From: Paramixta manurensis
Lineage (GTDB): Bacteria > Pseudomonadota > Gammaproteobacteria > Enterobacterales > Enterobacteriaceae
DNA length: 64,000 bases
Assembly (NCBI RefSeq): GCF_013285385.1
Contig: NZ_CP054212.1
Coordinates: 1,550,001-1,614,000, forward strand
Reading direction: 5' to 3'
Shown here: in pieces, positions 16,966-25,844 of the stretch
Position numbering within the stretch: the first letter of the stretch is position 1
How the letters are laid out: the number at the start of each line of letters is the position of its first letter
Notes under the pieces: generated by a model
What the model was told of the DNA's origin: nothing
Database searches by the model: none
What the model saw: only the letters and a program-made list of their open reading frames with translations
Made by a program: the position numbers and the translations under genes

Positions 16966-17481
16966 ATGAGTAAGCCTTCTTCTGAATTCATTGCCGCGTC
17001 AGTTGCGGTATTAACTGTTTCTGACAGTCGCGATGCCTCTAATGACACCTCGGGCGACTATTTGCGAGAAGCGGTGACCGAAGCCGGACATCAGGTTATT
17101 GACCATGCGATTGTCAAAGATAACCGCTATCGCATTCGCGCGATCGTCTCCAGTTGGATTGCCAGCGAAGACGTACAGGTCGTGTTGGTTAACGGCGGTA
17201 CCGGGTTTAACACTAAAAACAGTACCCCGGAAGCGTTGTTACCGCTGTTTGACCGTGAGGTAGAAGGGTTTGGCGAACTGTTTCGTATGATCTCTTGGGA
17301 AGATATTGGCAGCGCGAATATGCAATCGCGAGCAGTAGCCGGTATGGCGAACCAAACGCTAATTTTTGCCATGCCTGGCTCAACCAGTGCTTGCCGTAGC
17401 GCCTGGGAACGTATCATTGCCGACCAGTTGGACGCACGTACGCGCCCATGTAATTTTATTTCGCATTTAAAGAAACCGTAG
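16966..17481 (+). CDS. moaB: Molybdopterin biosynthesis protein MoaB
   Basis: MogA/MoaB-fold protein. In enterobacteria MogA performs the adenylylation and MoaB appears dispensable, so its exact role is unsettled. It has 171 residues with the VNGGTGFNTKNSTPEALLPLFDRE molybdopterin-binding region (residues about 75-98) and FAMPGSTSAC. It lies 15 bp after moaA and 2 bp before moaC. Confidence 0.95.
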   Translation: MSKPSSEFIAASVAVLTVSDSRDASNDTSGDYLREAVTEAGHQVIDHAIVKDNRYRIRAIVSSWIASEDVQVVLVNGGTGFNTKNSTPEALLPLFDREVEGFGELFRMISWEDIGSANMQSRAVAGMANQTLIFAMPGSTSACRSAWERIIADQLDARTRPCNFISHLKKP

Positions 17482-17483
17482 GT

Positions 17484-17969
17484 ATGTCGCAATTAACCCA
17501 TATTAATGCCGCCGGTGAGGCGCATATGGTGGATGTTTCGGCAAAAGATGAAACCGTGCGTGAAGCGCGCGCCGAAGCTTTTGTCACCATGCACCCTGAA
17601 ACCCTGAACATGATTATTGAAGGGCGTCACCATAAAGGCGATGTGTTTGCCACCGCACGTATTGCGGGGATTCAGGCCGCCAAACGGACGTGGGATCTGA
17701 TCCCACTCTGTCATCCGCTGATGCTCAGTAAAGTAGAAGTGACACTGAGCGCACAGCCAGAGAAAAACCGCGTGCGGGTGGAATCATGTTGTCGTTTGCA
17801 GGGAAAAACCGGCGTTGAGATGGAAGCGTTAACTGCCGCTTCGGTAGCCGCGTTGACCATTTACGATATGTGTAAGGCGGTGCAAAAGGATATGGTGATC
17901 GAGCAGGTGCGCCTGCTGAGTAAAAGCGGCGGAAAATCTGGCGACTTCAGGGCGGTGGACAATGATTAA
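17484..17969 (+). CDS. moaC: Cyclic pyranopterin monophosphate synthase MoaC
   Basis: Converts the MoaA product to cyclic pyranopterin monophosphate. It has 161 residues, the usual length. The active-site region IPLCHPLMLSKVEV (residues about 72-85) and the EMEALTAASVAALTIYDMCKA-type helix with KDMVIEQVRLLSKSGGKSG are conserved. The 3' end overlaps moaD by 8 bp. Confidence 0.97.
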   Translation: MSQLTHINAAGEAHMVDVSAKDETVREARAEAFVTMHPETLNMIIEGRHHKGDVFATARIAGIQAAKRTWDLIPLCHPLMLSKVEVTLSAQPEKNRVRVESCCRLQGKTGVEMEALTAASVAALTIYDMCKAVQKDMVIEQVRLLSKSGGKSGDFRAVDND

Positions 17970-18207
17970 GGTCCTGTTTTTCGCTCAGGTACGAGAGCTG
18001 GTGGGTACCGATTGTTTGACGCTGGATGAAGGTTATGCCGATGTGGAAGCGTTGCGTGCCGCGCTATCTACACGCGGTGAACGCTGGGCGTTGGCATTAA
18101 CCTCCGGGAAATTATTGGCGGCGGTTAACCAAACGCTGGTGTCGCTACAGCATCCGCTACAGGATGGCGATGAGGTCGCTTTCTTCCCACCGGTAACCGG
18201 AGGATAA
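17962..18207 (+). CDS. moaD: Molybdopterin synthase small subunit MoaD
   Basis: Ubiquitin-fold sulfur carrier of molybdopterin synthase. It has 81 residues ending in the required Gly-Gly (FFPPVTGG), which is thiocarboxylated by MoeB and inserted into the MoaE active site. It overlaps moaC and is followed 1 bp later by moaE, keeping the two synthase subunits coupled. Confidence 0.96.
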   Translation: MIKVLFFAQVRELVGTDCLTLDEGYADVEALRAALSTRGERWALALTSGKLLAAVNQTLVSLQHPLQDGDEVAFFPPVTGG

Positions 18208-18208
18208 A

Positions 18209-18670
18209 ATGGACACTCGTATTCGCGTGGGCCATCAGCCCTTTGATATGGCGGCAGAGTACACCTGGCTTGCCGCCTGTGATGAAGATGGCGCGGTGGT
18301 TACCTTCACCGGTAAAGTGCGTAATCATAACCTGGGCGATGATGTTTCAGCCTTGACGCTGGAGCACTACCCCGGCATGACGGAAAAAGCGTTAGCGGAA
18401 ATTGTCGATGAAGCGCGTCAGCGCTGGCCGTTACAGCGCGTTACCTTGATTCATCGAATCGGCGAGCTGTTCCCCGGCGATGAAATCGTGATGGTCGGTG
18501 TGACAGGAGCGCATCGTAGTGCCGCATTTGCCGCCGCTGAATTTATGATGGATTATTTAAAAACCCGCGCGCCATTCTGGAAACGGGAAGCGACGCCGGA
18601 AGGTGAACGTTGGGTTGATGCCCGCGACAGCGATCGGCAGGCGGCAAAGCGCTGGGAGTCACCGCAATAA
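18209..18670 (+). CDS. moaE: Molybdopterin synthase catalytic subunit MoaE
   Basis: Catalytic subunit that transfers sulfur from MoaD to cyclic pyranopterin monophosphate. It has 153 residues. VTFTGKVRNHN, LEHYPGMTEK, GAHRSAAFAAAEFMMDYLKTRAPFWKRE with the catalytic lysines, and GERWVDAR are all present. It is the last gene of moaABCDE. Confidence 0.96.
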   Translation: MDTRIRVGHQPFDMAAEYTWLAACDEDGAVVTFTGKVRNHNLGDDVSALTLEHYPGMTEKALAEIVDEARQRWPLQRVTLIHRIGELFPGDEIVMVGVTGAHRSAAFAAAEFMMDYLKTRAPFWKREATPEGERWVDARDSDRQAAKRWESPQ

Positions 18671-18720
18671 GCTGTCGCTAAACTGGCTCGTTAGGGCTTA
18701 CCAACCAGAGAAGGACAGGT

Positions 18721-19821
18721 ATGTCATCGTTATCACAGCGCGCCTCAGGCGCGTTTTCGCTACTTATGCTGTTGGTGCTGGCAGGTTGTAGCAGCAAAAA
18801 ATCCCCGCCCGCGCCCGTCGCGCATCCTGATGAAGTAAAAGCGCGTATTACGCGTTTGTTACCGGCAAAAGTCAGCAATAAACCGGCGTGGGCCAGCGAC
18901 ATTTATACCGCGTTTCGGGTCCAACAATTAACGCCAAGCGACAGTAACCTCTGTGCAGTGATCGCGGTGACCGATCAGGAGTCAGGTTTCAATCCCGATG
19001 CACCGGTCGCCGGTTTGCCTGACATCGCGTGGGGCGAGATTAATCGCCGGGCGGCAAAATTGCATATCCCGGCTTTGGTGGTACGTACCGCACTGCTGAT
19101 TCATTCTCCGAATGGCAAAAGCTACAGTGAGCGGCTAGACCATGTGCGCACGGAAAAAGAGCTTAGCGCCATTTTTGATGATTTTATCGATATGGTGCCG
19201 ATGGGCCAGCGGTTATTCGGTAATCTCAACCCGATTCATACCGGCGGGCCGATGCAGGTGAGTATCGCGTTCGCCGAGGCGCATGCTCAGGGCTACCCCT
19301 GGCCGGTGGAGGGCTCAATTCGGCATGAAGTCTTTAGCCGTCGCGGCGGCGTCTGGTTTGGTACTCTGCATTTACTTGGCTATCCGGCCTCATACACTCA
19401 GCCGCTGTATCGTTTTGCCGATTTTAATGCCGGCTGGTACGCCAGTCGCAATGCGGCATTCCAGGCGGCAGTCTCACGTTTAACCGGCATGAAGCTGGCG
19501 CTGGATGGCGATCTCATCCTGTATGGTTCTGACCAGGCGGGGACGACAGAACGGGCGGTGAAAACGCTGGGGAAAAGTTTGAAGATGAGCGATCGGGCTA
19601 TCCGGCGTGATTTGGAAAACAGTAATACCGCTGAATTTGAACAGAGCGATTTGTATCATCGTCTGTTTGCGCTGGCGGACCAACAGAACGGTAAACGTGT
19701 AGCACGTGAAATGCTGCCCGGTATCCAGCTGGAAAGTCCGAAAATTACCCGTAATTTAACCACTGCCTGGTTCGCGCAGCGGGTTAACGGGCGCTACCAG
19801 CAGTGTATGGCGCGTGGCTAA
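18721..19821 (+). CDS. yaiW: DUF1615 lipoprotein, YaiW-like
   Basis: Predicted outer-membrane lipoprotein of the DUF1615 family; E. coli YaiW is surface-exposed and affects uptake of some antimicrobial peptides. It has 366 residues with an N-terminal signal and lipobox LAGC (Cys23), followed by SS, which favours outer-membrane sorting. Strongly conserved segments include SPNGKSYSERLD, TGGPMQVSIAFAE, RFADFNAGWYASRNAAFQ and PGIQLESPKITRNLTTAWFA. In E. coli yaiW is elsewhere (near sbmA), so its place after moaE is a local difference. Confidence 0.88.
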   Translation: MSSLSQRASGAFSLLMLLVLAGCSSKKSPPAPVAHPDEVKARITRLLPAKVSNKPAWASDIYTAFRVQQLTPSDSNLCAVIAVTDQESGFNPDAPVAGLPDIAWGEINRRAAKLHIPALVVRTALLIHSPNGKSYSERLDHVRTEKELSAIFDDFIDMVPMGQRLFGNLNPIHTGGPMQVSIAFAEAHAQGYPWPVEGSIRHEVFSRRGGVWFGTLHLLGYPASYTQPLYRFADFNAGWYASRNAAFQAAVSRLTGMKLALDGDLILYGSDQAGTTERAVKTLGKSLKMSDRAIRRDLENSNTAEFEQSDLYHRLFALADQQNGKRVAREMLPGIQLESPKITRNLTTAWFAQRVNGRYQQCMARG

Positions 19822-19960
19822 ACGGATAAAGTGTGGGAAGCGACGCGCATTTGCTCAATCGTTATTGAATAGTTAAGGGTTGCCCATAGCGTAAGCCAGG
19901 TTAAATGTGCCACAATTTACGCTATCGGTTTTTCTCCATTTTCATGCAAAGAGGTGCATC

Positions 19961-20671
19961 ATGGATCGATATCCACGTTCAAACGGTTCCATCGTGCAGG
20001 ACACGCGCGCCGGTTTACAAACCTATATGGCGCAAGTTTATGGCTGGATGACTTGCGGCCTGTTACTGACGGCGTTTGTCTCTTGGTTTGCGGCCAATAC
20101 GCCTGCGGTAATGGAGCTGGTGTTCGCTAATCGTATTACCTTCTTCGGTTTAATCATTGTTCAACTGGGGCTGGTTTTTGTGCTCTCCGGAATGGTGCAT
20201 AAGCTGAGCGGCGCGGCGGCGACCGGGCTGTTTATGCTCTATTCGGCGCTGACCGGGTTGACGCTGGCGAGCATTTTCCTGGTTTACACCTACTCCTCTA
20301 TTGCCAGTACTTTTTTGGTCACCGGTGGGATGTTTGGTGCCATGAGCTTTTGGGGTTACACCACCAAGCGCGATCTGAGTGGAATGGGCAGCCTGCTGTT
20401 TATGGCACTGATCGGGATTGTGCTGGCGTCGCTGGTCAATATCTGGCTGAAGAGCGCGCCGCTGATGTGGGCGATTACGTATATCGGCGTGCTGGTATTT
20501 GTCGGGCTGACGGCGTATGACACGCAGAAACTGAAAAATATCGGCGAAGGGTTTAATGTTGATGATAAAGAGAATTTGCGTCGTTACTCGATTATGGGTG
20601 CTCTGACGTTGTATCTGGACTTCATTAACCTGTTCCTGATGCTACTGCGCATTATGGGTAACCGTCGTTAA
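19961..20671 (+). CDS. ybhL: Bax-inhibitor-1/YccA family inner-membrane protein YbhL
   Basis: Multi-pass (about seven-segment) inner-membrane protein of the BI-1 family, linked in other bacteria to calcium leak; its role in enterobacteria is poorly defined. ATG 19961 gives 236 residues starting MDRYPRS, matching E. coli, with GAGGTG upstream. The C-terminal signature TAYDTQKLKN and ALTLYLDFINLFLMLLRI are intact. Its stop faces ybhN across a stem-loop. Confidence 0.93.
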   Translation: MDRYPRSNGSIVQDTRAGLQTYMAQVYGWMTCGLLLTAFVSWFAANTPAVMELVFANRITFFGLIIVQLGLVFVLSGMVHKLSGAAATGLFMLYSALTGLTLASIFLVYTYSSIASTFLVTGGMFGAMSFWGYTTKRDLSGMGSLLFMALIGIVLASLVNIWLKSAPLMWAITYIGVLVFVGLTAYDTQKLKNIGEGFNVDDKENLRRYSIMGALTLYLDFINLFLMLLRIMGNRR

Positions 20672-20677
20672 TCTCCG

Positions 20678-20709
20678 TGGCGCGGGGTGGCATATCTGCT
20701 CCCGCGCCA
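20678..20709. terminator. Hairpin between convergent ybhL and ybhN
   Basis: TGGCGCGGG (20678-20686) pairs with CCCGCGCCA (20701-20709), a perfect 9-bp GC-rich stem with a 14-nt loop, ending 8 nt before the ybhN stop. The following sequence is only moderately T-rich, so termination is probable rather than certain. Confidence 0.5.
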
Positions 20710-20717
20710 GTCTTATT

Positions 20718-21689
20718 TCAACCGGCGGGTTTTTCCATCTTACGCTGGTTTTTCTCCCGCAACTGTTTTGCCCGGCTTTCCAGCCATAAATACAACACCA
20801 GTGCCAGTAACAGCGGCAAAATAAAATAGAGCACGCGGTAGGCCAGCAAGGCGGCGATAATCGCGCCGTGCGAAGCGTGCTGTCCGCTTAGCAAGGCTAG
20901 AAATACCGCTTCCAGTACGCCGATCCCGGCCGGAATATGAATAATCACCCCGGCAATACTGCTAATCAGCAACACCCCCAATACCACCGGATAGCCGACC
21001 TGTTGCGCCAGTAGCAGCCAGATAATCGCGCCCATTACCAACCAATTGGCGCAAGAGACCGCAAACTGAAACAACGCCATACGCAACGAGGGCAGCGCTA
21101 ACTTTTGGCCTCTCACGCTCCAGTGGCGACGCTTAGAGAACGCACAGAGAGCCAAATAAAACGCCACAAAGACCAGCAAAGCGATGCCGATTACGCGCAG
21201 GGTTCCTTCGCCGACAAACCAACCGGCGGGGATAGGCACCATCCCGGCGCTGAACACCACGCCGGAAAGCAGAATATAACCCAGCCAGTTGGTGGCAATA
21301 CTGAGTGAAAAAATGCGGGTGATGGTACTGCCCGGCAGCCCAAGCCGTGAGTAAAGCCGGTAACGCATCGCTACGCCACCCACCCATGTGCTTAGCGTCA
21401 GGTTAAAGGCGTAGCAGATAAACGACACCAGCATCACTTGGCGTTTGGCCAGTTTGTGTCCGCAATAGACGCGCCCGATCAGATCGTAAATGCCATAGGT
21501 CAGATAGCTGACGACCACCAACGCCACTGCCGTCAGGATCTCGCGGCGGTTGTAGTGGATGATGACATGCCAGACATCTTGCCAATTGATTTTTCGCGCG
21601 TACACCACCAACAAGATAATGACCGCGATAAAAAACAGCCAAGTGAGGATTTTTTTGAATAGCGTCCATTTAGGATGGGCTTTCGACAT
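20718..21689 (-). CDS. ybhN: YbhN, UPF0104/LPG-synthase-like transmembrane protein
   Basis: A 323-residue multi-pass inner-membrane protein of the lysylphosphatidylglycerol synthase transmembrane family without the catalytic cytosolic domain. FNLTLSTWVGGVAMRYRLY and IPAGIGVLEAVFLALLSG are family hallmarks. The ATG shares its A with the clsB stop (TGATG). It is last of ybhP-clsB-ybhN, the E. coli arrangement, so a role in envelope lipid biology with cardiolipin synthase B is reasonable but inferred. Confidence 0.9.
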   Translation of the reverse strand: MSKAHPKWTLFKKILTWLFFIAVIILLVVYARKINWQDVWHVIIHYNRREILTAVALVVVSYLTYGIYDLIGRVYCGHKLAKRQVMLVSFICYAFNLTLSTWVGGVAMRYRLYSRLGLPGSTITRIFSLSIATNWLGYILLSGVVFSAGMVPIPAGWFVGEGTLRVIGIALLVFVAFYLALCAFSKRRHWSVRGQKLALPSLRMALFQFAVSCANWLVMGAIIWLLLAQQVGYPVVLGVLLISSIAGVIIHIPAGIGVLEAVFLALLSGQHASHGAIIAALLAYRVLYFILPLLLALVLYLWLESRAKQLREKNQRKMEKPAG

Positions 21690-22933
21690 CAGGGTTTAAC
21701 TCCGGGGTTATCGGTATCCACGCGATCCTGCGTTTCAAGCTCCGGCTGCACCGGCGGCTTAACCTGGGTGAGTTTCGGTGTATGGGCGGGTAACCAGCCG
21801 GCGATGGCGGGGAAGTGGCGTAAAAAGTGAAACACAATCACGCTCTTGGTGAGGTGCCACCAGGTGCGCTTCGGCAGCAGGCTCTCATCGACCTGTTGGC
21901 AATCTTCGGCAATCAGCCGGTCAAGGTTGTTACGCAATTCACGGTTAAACTGGCTATCGTGAATAATCAGATTAGCTTCCAGATTAAGTGACAAACTCAG
22001 CGGGTCAAGATTACTGGAACCCACGGTCGACCATTGCCCATCTTTTACCGCCACTTTGCCGTGTAACGGCCGACGGCGATATTCATAAATCTCCACGCCA
22101 GCATCAACCAAGTAGTTATACAGTAACTCAGCGCCGACTTTGACAATCGGCATATCTGGTTCACCCTGTACCACCAGTCGGACCCTGACGCCACGTTGTG
22201 CCGCATTACGCATTTCACGTAACAGCCGGTAGCCGGGAAAGAAATAGGCATTGGCAATAACCACATCCTGTTGCGCGCTGTGCAACATATCCAGATAGTG
22301 TTGCTCAATATCGTCGCGGTGTTGGTCATTATCGCGAAAAACAAACAGCGCCTGCGCCTCGCCGGGCGTAGTGTTAACCGTTGGACGGTGTGAGCGGTGA
22401 TTCCACCAACGACCAATAGTCTGTTCACTGCCTATCGCGTGCTGAACATAACCGGCAATATCGTCAACAATCGGGCCTTTCACTTCAACGGCATAGTCCT
22501 GTTTCGCTTCCGGGCCGTAATCGGTATTGTGCTCGGCAGAAAAGTTGATCCCGCCGACAAAGGCGATGACGCCATCGGCCACCACGATTTTACGGTGCAG
22601 ACGACGAAACACGTTGGTACGCATGCCGAACACTAAAGGGCGTGGATCGTAATAAAGAAATCGTACGCCAGCGGAGGTTAGGCTATGTACAAATTCATCG
22701 GAGAGATCCGGTGAGCCGTAGCCGTCCACCATCATTTCAATCACCACACCGCGCTGCGCGGCTTCCAACAAGACTGCGTGTAACGCTTTACCTACCGAAT
22801 CTTCAAACAGAATAAAGGTTTCCAGCAGCAGGCTGTGTTGCGCACGGCGAATAGCTTCAAATACGCGTGGAAAAAATTCATCGCCATTTTCCAGCAACGT
22901 AATGCGGTTTCCTTCGCGCCACGCCATATTCAT
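21689..22933 (-). CDS. clsB: Cardiolipin synthase B
   Basis: Phospholipase-D-superfamily enzyme forming cardiolipin, and in E. coli also phosphatidylglycerol from PE and glycerol. It has two HKD motifs, HRKIVVADG (first half) and HGKVAVKDG (second half), each followed by a conserved GGINFS or GSSNLD box. ATG 22933 gives 414 residues and overlaps the ybhP stop as ATGA. The longer frame upstream runs into ybhP and is rejected. The C-terminal tail (TQDRVDTDNPGVKP) is conserved with E. coli. Confidence 0.94.
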   Translation of the reverse strand: MNMAWREGNRITLLENGDEFFPRVFEAIRRAQHSLLLETFILFEDSVGKALHAVLLEAAQRGVVIEMMVDGYGSPDLSDEFVHSLTSAGVRFLYYDPRPLVFGMRTNVFRRLHRKIVVADGVIAFVGGINFSAEHNTDYGPEAKQDYAVEVKGPIVDDIAGYVQHAIGSEQTIGRWWNHRSHRPTVNTTPGEAQALFVFRDNDQHRDDIEQHYLDMLHSAQQDVVIANAYFFPGYRLLREMRNAAQRGVRVRLVVQGEPDMPIVKVGAELLYNYLVDAGVEIYEYRRRPLHGKVAVKDGQWSTVGSSNLDPLSLSLNLEANLIIHDSQFNRELRNNLDRLIAEDCQQVDESLLPKRTWWHLTKSVIVFHFLRHFPAIAGWLPAHTPKLTQVKPPVQPELETQDRVDTDNPGVKP

Positions 22934-23691
22934 AGATGGATCTCCACCGCCAACGGGGCGTGATCGGATAGGTGTGACCAAGGCCGCATCGGCAGCGCCC
23001 AGGGATGGCTCGCGCCAGCATTACGCACATAAATGCGATCAAGGCGTAGCAAGGGTAGGCGGGCAGGGAAAGTGCGTGCCGGACGACCGTTTTTACGGCT
23101 GAAAACTTCCTCCAGGTTGGCGCCACGTTTAAGGATTTTGTTGGCGCGTAGCTGCCAGTCATTAAAATCACCGGCAACCACCAGCGGCGCGTCGGGTGGC
23201 AAGGAGGCGATGAGTTCACACATCATTTTCATTTGCGCATGGCGGTGCGCGTCGCGTAGGCCGAGGTGAACGCAGATAACATGTAACGTAATATCGCGAT
23301 CCGGCACTTTGAGTTGGCAATGCAACATGCCGCGTTTTTCCGTGCCGGCCACGGAAATATCACGATTTTCATACGCAACGATTGGGAAGCGTGAAAGCAC
23401 GGCATTGCCGTGATGCCCCTCTGGATAGACGGCATTACGCCCGTAAGCGTAATCATTCCACATGGTATCGGCCAAAAATTCGTAATGAGGTGTGTCAGGC
23501 CAGTTCTCAACCTGTAACGGATGCAGGGCATGGGTTCCCATCACTTCTTGCAGAAAGACAATATCTGCCGAGGTCGCGCGCACCGCTTCCCGGAGCTCCG
23601 GCAGAATAAAACGGCGGTTAAAGCTAGTGAAACCCTTGTGAGTATTAATCGTCAGGACTTTAAATGTAAATCCATGCGCGTTTTGTGACAT
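22930..23691 (-). CDS. ybhP: Endonuclease/exonuclease/phosphatase family protein YbhP
   Basis: A 253-residue EEP-superfamily metal-dependent hydrolase whose substrate is unknown. The metal and catalytic residues are in LTINTHKG, FLQEVMG, VAGDFNDW and HLSDHAPL. ATG 23691 gives the best match to E. coli YbhP, though the nearest GGAG is about 12 nt upstream, so the start carries some doubt. It is first gene of the ybhP-clsB-ybhN operon, which hints at a lipid or phosphodiester role. Confidence 0.9.
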   Translation of the reverse strand: MSQNAHGFTFKVLTINTHKGFTSFNRRFILPELREAVRATSADIVFLQEVMGTHALHPLQVENWPDTPHYEFLADTMWNDYAYGRNAVYPEGHHGNAVLSRFPIVAYENRDISVAGTEKRGMLHCQLKVPDRDITLHVICVHLGLRDAHRHAQMKMMCELIASLPPDAPLVVAGDFNDWQLRANKILKRGANLEEVFSRKNGRPARTFPARLPLLRLDRIYVRNAGASHPWALPMRPWSHLSDHAPLAVEIHL

Positions 23692-23871
23692 ACTAATGGC
23701 GCTCTCCTTATCCAATTCGTTAAGGATAAAGTGTAGTCTTTGTCACAAAAGGGTGCCGATTGAGGCAGTAATTTGCGGCATTATCCGAAAATTGCGTTAC
23801 TCTGAGGAAATTCGTCATCGGCTTTCGCCGGTAACACTTGGGCGACCTGTTGGGTCTGCCAGGAGAAGAGA

Positions 23872-24264
23872 ATGAAATGGTCTAACCGTATTCAGATTGT
23901 CACCGGACAAACCTGTGTACACATCGCACTGCATCTGTTGCTGATTGCAGCCTTGGTTTGGGGATGGAAGCACCAGGCATTGGTTCAGGTCAGTACCATT
24001 CTGTTAGCGACCTATGCCACGATCTTTCTTGCTATGCTGTTGACGCAGCGCATCCACCGCTTACGTAACCTCGGGGATTTTCTCGAAGACGTCACCACCA
24101 CCTGGTATTTTGGCGCCGCTATGTTGGTGCTGTTTCTGCTTTCACGGGTAGTGCATAACAATCTGGTGTTGGGTTGCATGGGTGTCGTGATGTTAGTTGG
24201 GCCGGCGCTGGTTTCTTTGCTGGCGAAAGAGCCTACGCATCGGGTGCAAAAGAAACGGAGCTAA
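23872..24264 (+). CDS. ybhQ: Inner-membrane protein YbhQ
   Basis: A 130-residue protein with four hydrophobic stretches that resembles E. coli YbhQ. Function is unknown. A GGAGAAGAG site precedes ATG 23872. In E. coli ybhRSFG and cecR follow; here those genes are absent and rhlE comes next. It is monocistronic, with a terminator directly downstream. Confidence 0.85.
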   Translation: MKWSNRIQIVTGQTCVHIALHLLLIAALVWGWKHQALVQVSTILLATYATIFLAMLLTQRIHRLRNLGDFLEDVTTTWYFGAAMLVLFLLSRVVHNNLVLGCMGVVMLVGPALVSLLAKEPTHRVQKKRS

Positions 24265-24281
24265 CCTTATCAGGTTCCGTT

Positions 24282-24308
24282 CAGGGTCACGCATCGTGGC
24301 CCTTTTTT
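24282..24308 (+). terminator. Rho-independent terminator after ybhQ
   Basis: AGGGTCACG pairs with CGTGGCCCT (one G-U pair) around a CAT loop, followed immediately by a run of six Ts, 18 nt after the ybhQ stop. Confidence 0.85.
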
Positions 24309-24497
24309 ATGGCGGCGGCCAGGCTTTGCGCTGACGTGCGATATGCTCGCCCGCCGCGCGGAAAGATGGTAAACTCTCTGGCTTACGCACCGTAGTTTGT
24401 GCCCCCTTTCAAACGTTGGCTTTGGCTTGCGTCAAATACTCCCCCTGGAAACTGCACCGTGATTTACGGTCAGGGTGGAACCGGAGTAATTCTTAGT

Positions 24498-25829
24498 ATG
24501 TCTTTTGATTCTCTCGGCCTGAGTGCCGATATTTTGCGTGCGGTTACGGAACAAGGCTACCGCGAGCCGACCCCTATTCAACGTCAGGCGATCCCGGTGG
24601 TACTGGCGGGGCGCGATTTAATGGCAACCGCGCAAACCGGAACCGGTAAAACCGCAGGCTTTACCTTACCGTTATTACAACGCTTGAGCGCTAATCCACC
24701 CGCCAAAGGGCGGCGTCCGGTACGCGCGCTGATCCTTACGCCGACGCGTGAGTTAGCGGCCCAGGTGGGCGAAAACGTACGTGAGTACAGCCAATATCTG
24801 AATATTCGTTCGCTGGTGGTGTTTGGCGGCGTGAGCATCAATCCGCAAATGATGAAATTGCGCGGCGGGGTAGATGTGTTGGTGGCGACGCCGGGCCGTC
24901 TGCTGGATCTGGAACATCAGAACGCGGTTGACCTGTCGAAAGTGGAAGTCCTGGTTTTGGACGAAGCCGATCGGATGCTTGATATGGGCTTTATTCACGA
25001 TATTCGCCGCGTGTTGGCGAAACTGCCGCCGAAGCGACAAAACCTGCTGTTCTCCGCCACCTTTTCCGACGAGATTCGTACATTGGCGGAAAAATTGTTG
25101 CATAACCCAGAGCAAGTGGAAGTGGCGCATCGTAATACCGCGTCCGAGCAAGTCAGTCAGCAAGTGCATTTTGTTGATAAGAAACGCAAGCGGGAGCTAC
25201 TCTCCTTCCTGATTGGACGTGATAACTGGCAGCAAGTTCTGGTGTTTACGCGTACCAAGCATGGCGCCAACCATCTGGCTGAACAGTTAAATAAAGATGG
25301 GATTACCGCAGCGGCAATCCACGGCAATAAAAGCCAGGGCGCACGTACACGCGCATTGAGTGATTTTAAAGCCGGGCAAATTCGGGTGCTGGTGGCGACC
25401 GATATTGCTGCGCGTGGCCTGGATATTGAAGAGTTACCGCATGTGGTTAACTATGAGTTGCCGAACGTGCCGGAAGATTATGTGCATCGCATCGGGCGAA
25501 CAGGCCGTGCGGCAGCCACTGGCGCGGCTTTGTCGCTGGTCTGTGTCGACGAGCATAAACTGCTGCGTGATATTGAGCGCTTGCTGAAGCGTGAAATTCC
25601 GCGTCTGGCAATCCCAGGTTATGAGCCAGACCCGTCTATCAAGGCTGAGCCCATTCAAAATGGTCGCCAACAGCGCGGCGGCGCGGGCAACCGTGGCGGT
25701 AACGGGCAGGGCGGAGAACGTCGGCGCAGCAGCGAGGCCAAACCAGCCGCGCCGCGCCGTCCGCGTCAGGGCGAGAATAACAGCCAGCCGCGTCGCCCAC
25801 GTCGTTCTAAACCGGCGAATAACGGCTAA
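24498..25829 (+). CDS. rhlE: ATP-dependent RNA helicase RhlE
   Basis: DEAD-box helicase involved in ribosome maturation and RNA turnover. ATG 24498 gives 443 residues starting MSFDSLGLS as in E. coli; the frame extending to 24399 is non-conserved leader. Motifs visible are Q (PTPIQ), I AQTGTGKT (45-52), Ia PTREL, II DEAD, III SAT, and VI HRIGRTGR. The C-terminal 70 residues are a basic Gly/Arg/Pro-rich disordered tail. It is followed 15 bp later by dusC, an RNA-modification gene, likely in the same transcript. Confidence 0.95.
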   Translation: MSFDSLGLSADILRAVTEQGYREPTPIQRQAIPVVLAGRDLMATAQTGTGKTAGFTLPLLQRLSANPPAKGRRPVRALILTPTRELAAQVGENVREYSQYLNIRSLVVFGGVSINPQMMKLRGGVDVLVATPGRLLDLEHQNAVDLSKVEVLVLDEADRMLDMGFIHDIRRVLAKLPPKRQNLLFSATFSDEIRTLAEKLLHNPEQVEVAHRNTASEQVSQQVHFVDKKRKRELLSFLIGRDNWQQVLVFTRTKHGANHLAEQLNKDGITAAAIHGNKSQGARTRALSDFKAGQIRVLVATDIAARGLDIEELPHVVNYELPNVPEDYVHRIGRTGRAAATGAALSLVCVDEHKLLRDIERLLKREIPRLAIPGYEPDPSIKAEPIQNGRQQRGGAGNRGGNGQGGERRRSSEAKPAAPRRPRQGENNSQPRRPRRSKPANNG

Positions 25830-25844
25830 GTATCAGGTTCCGGT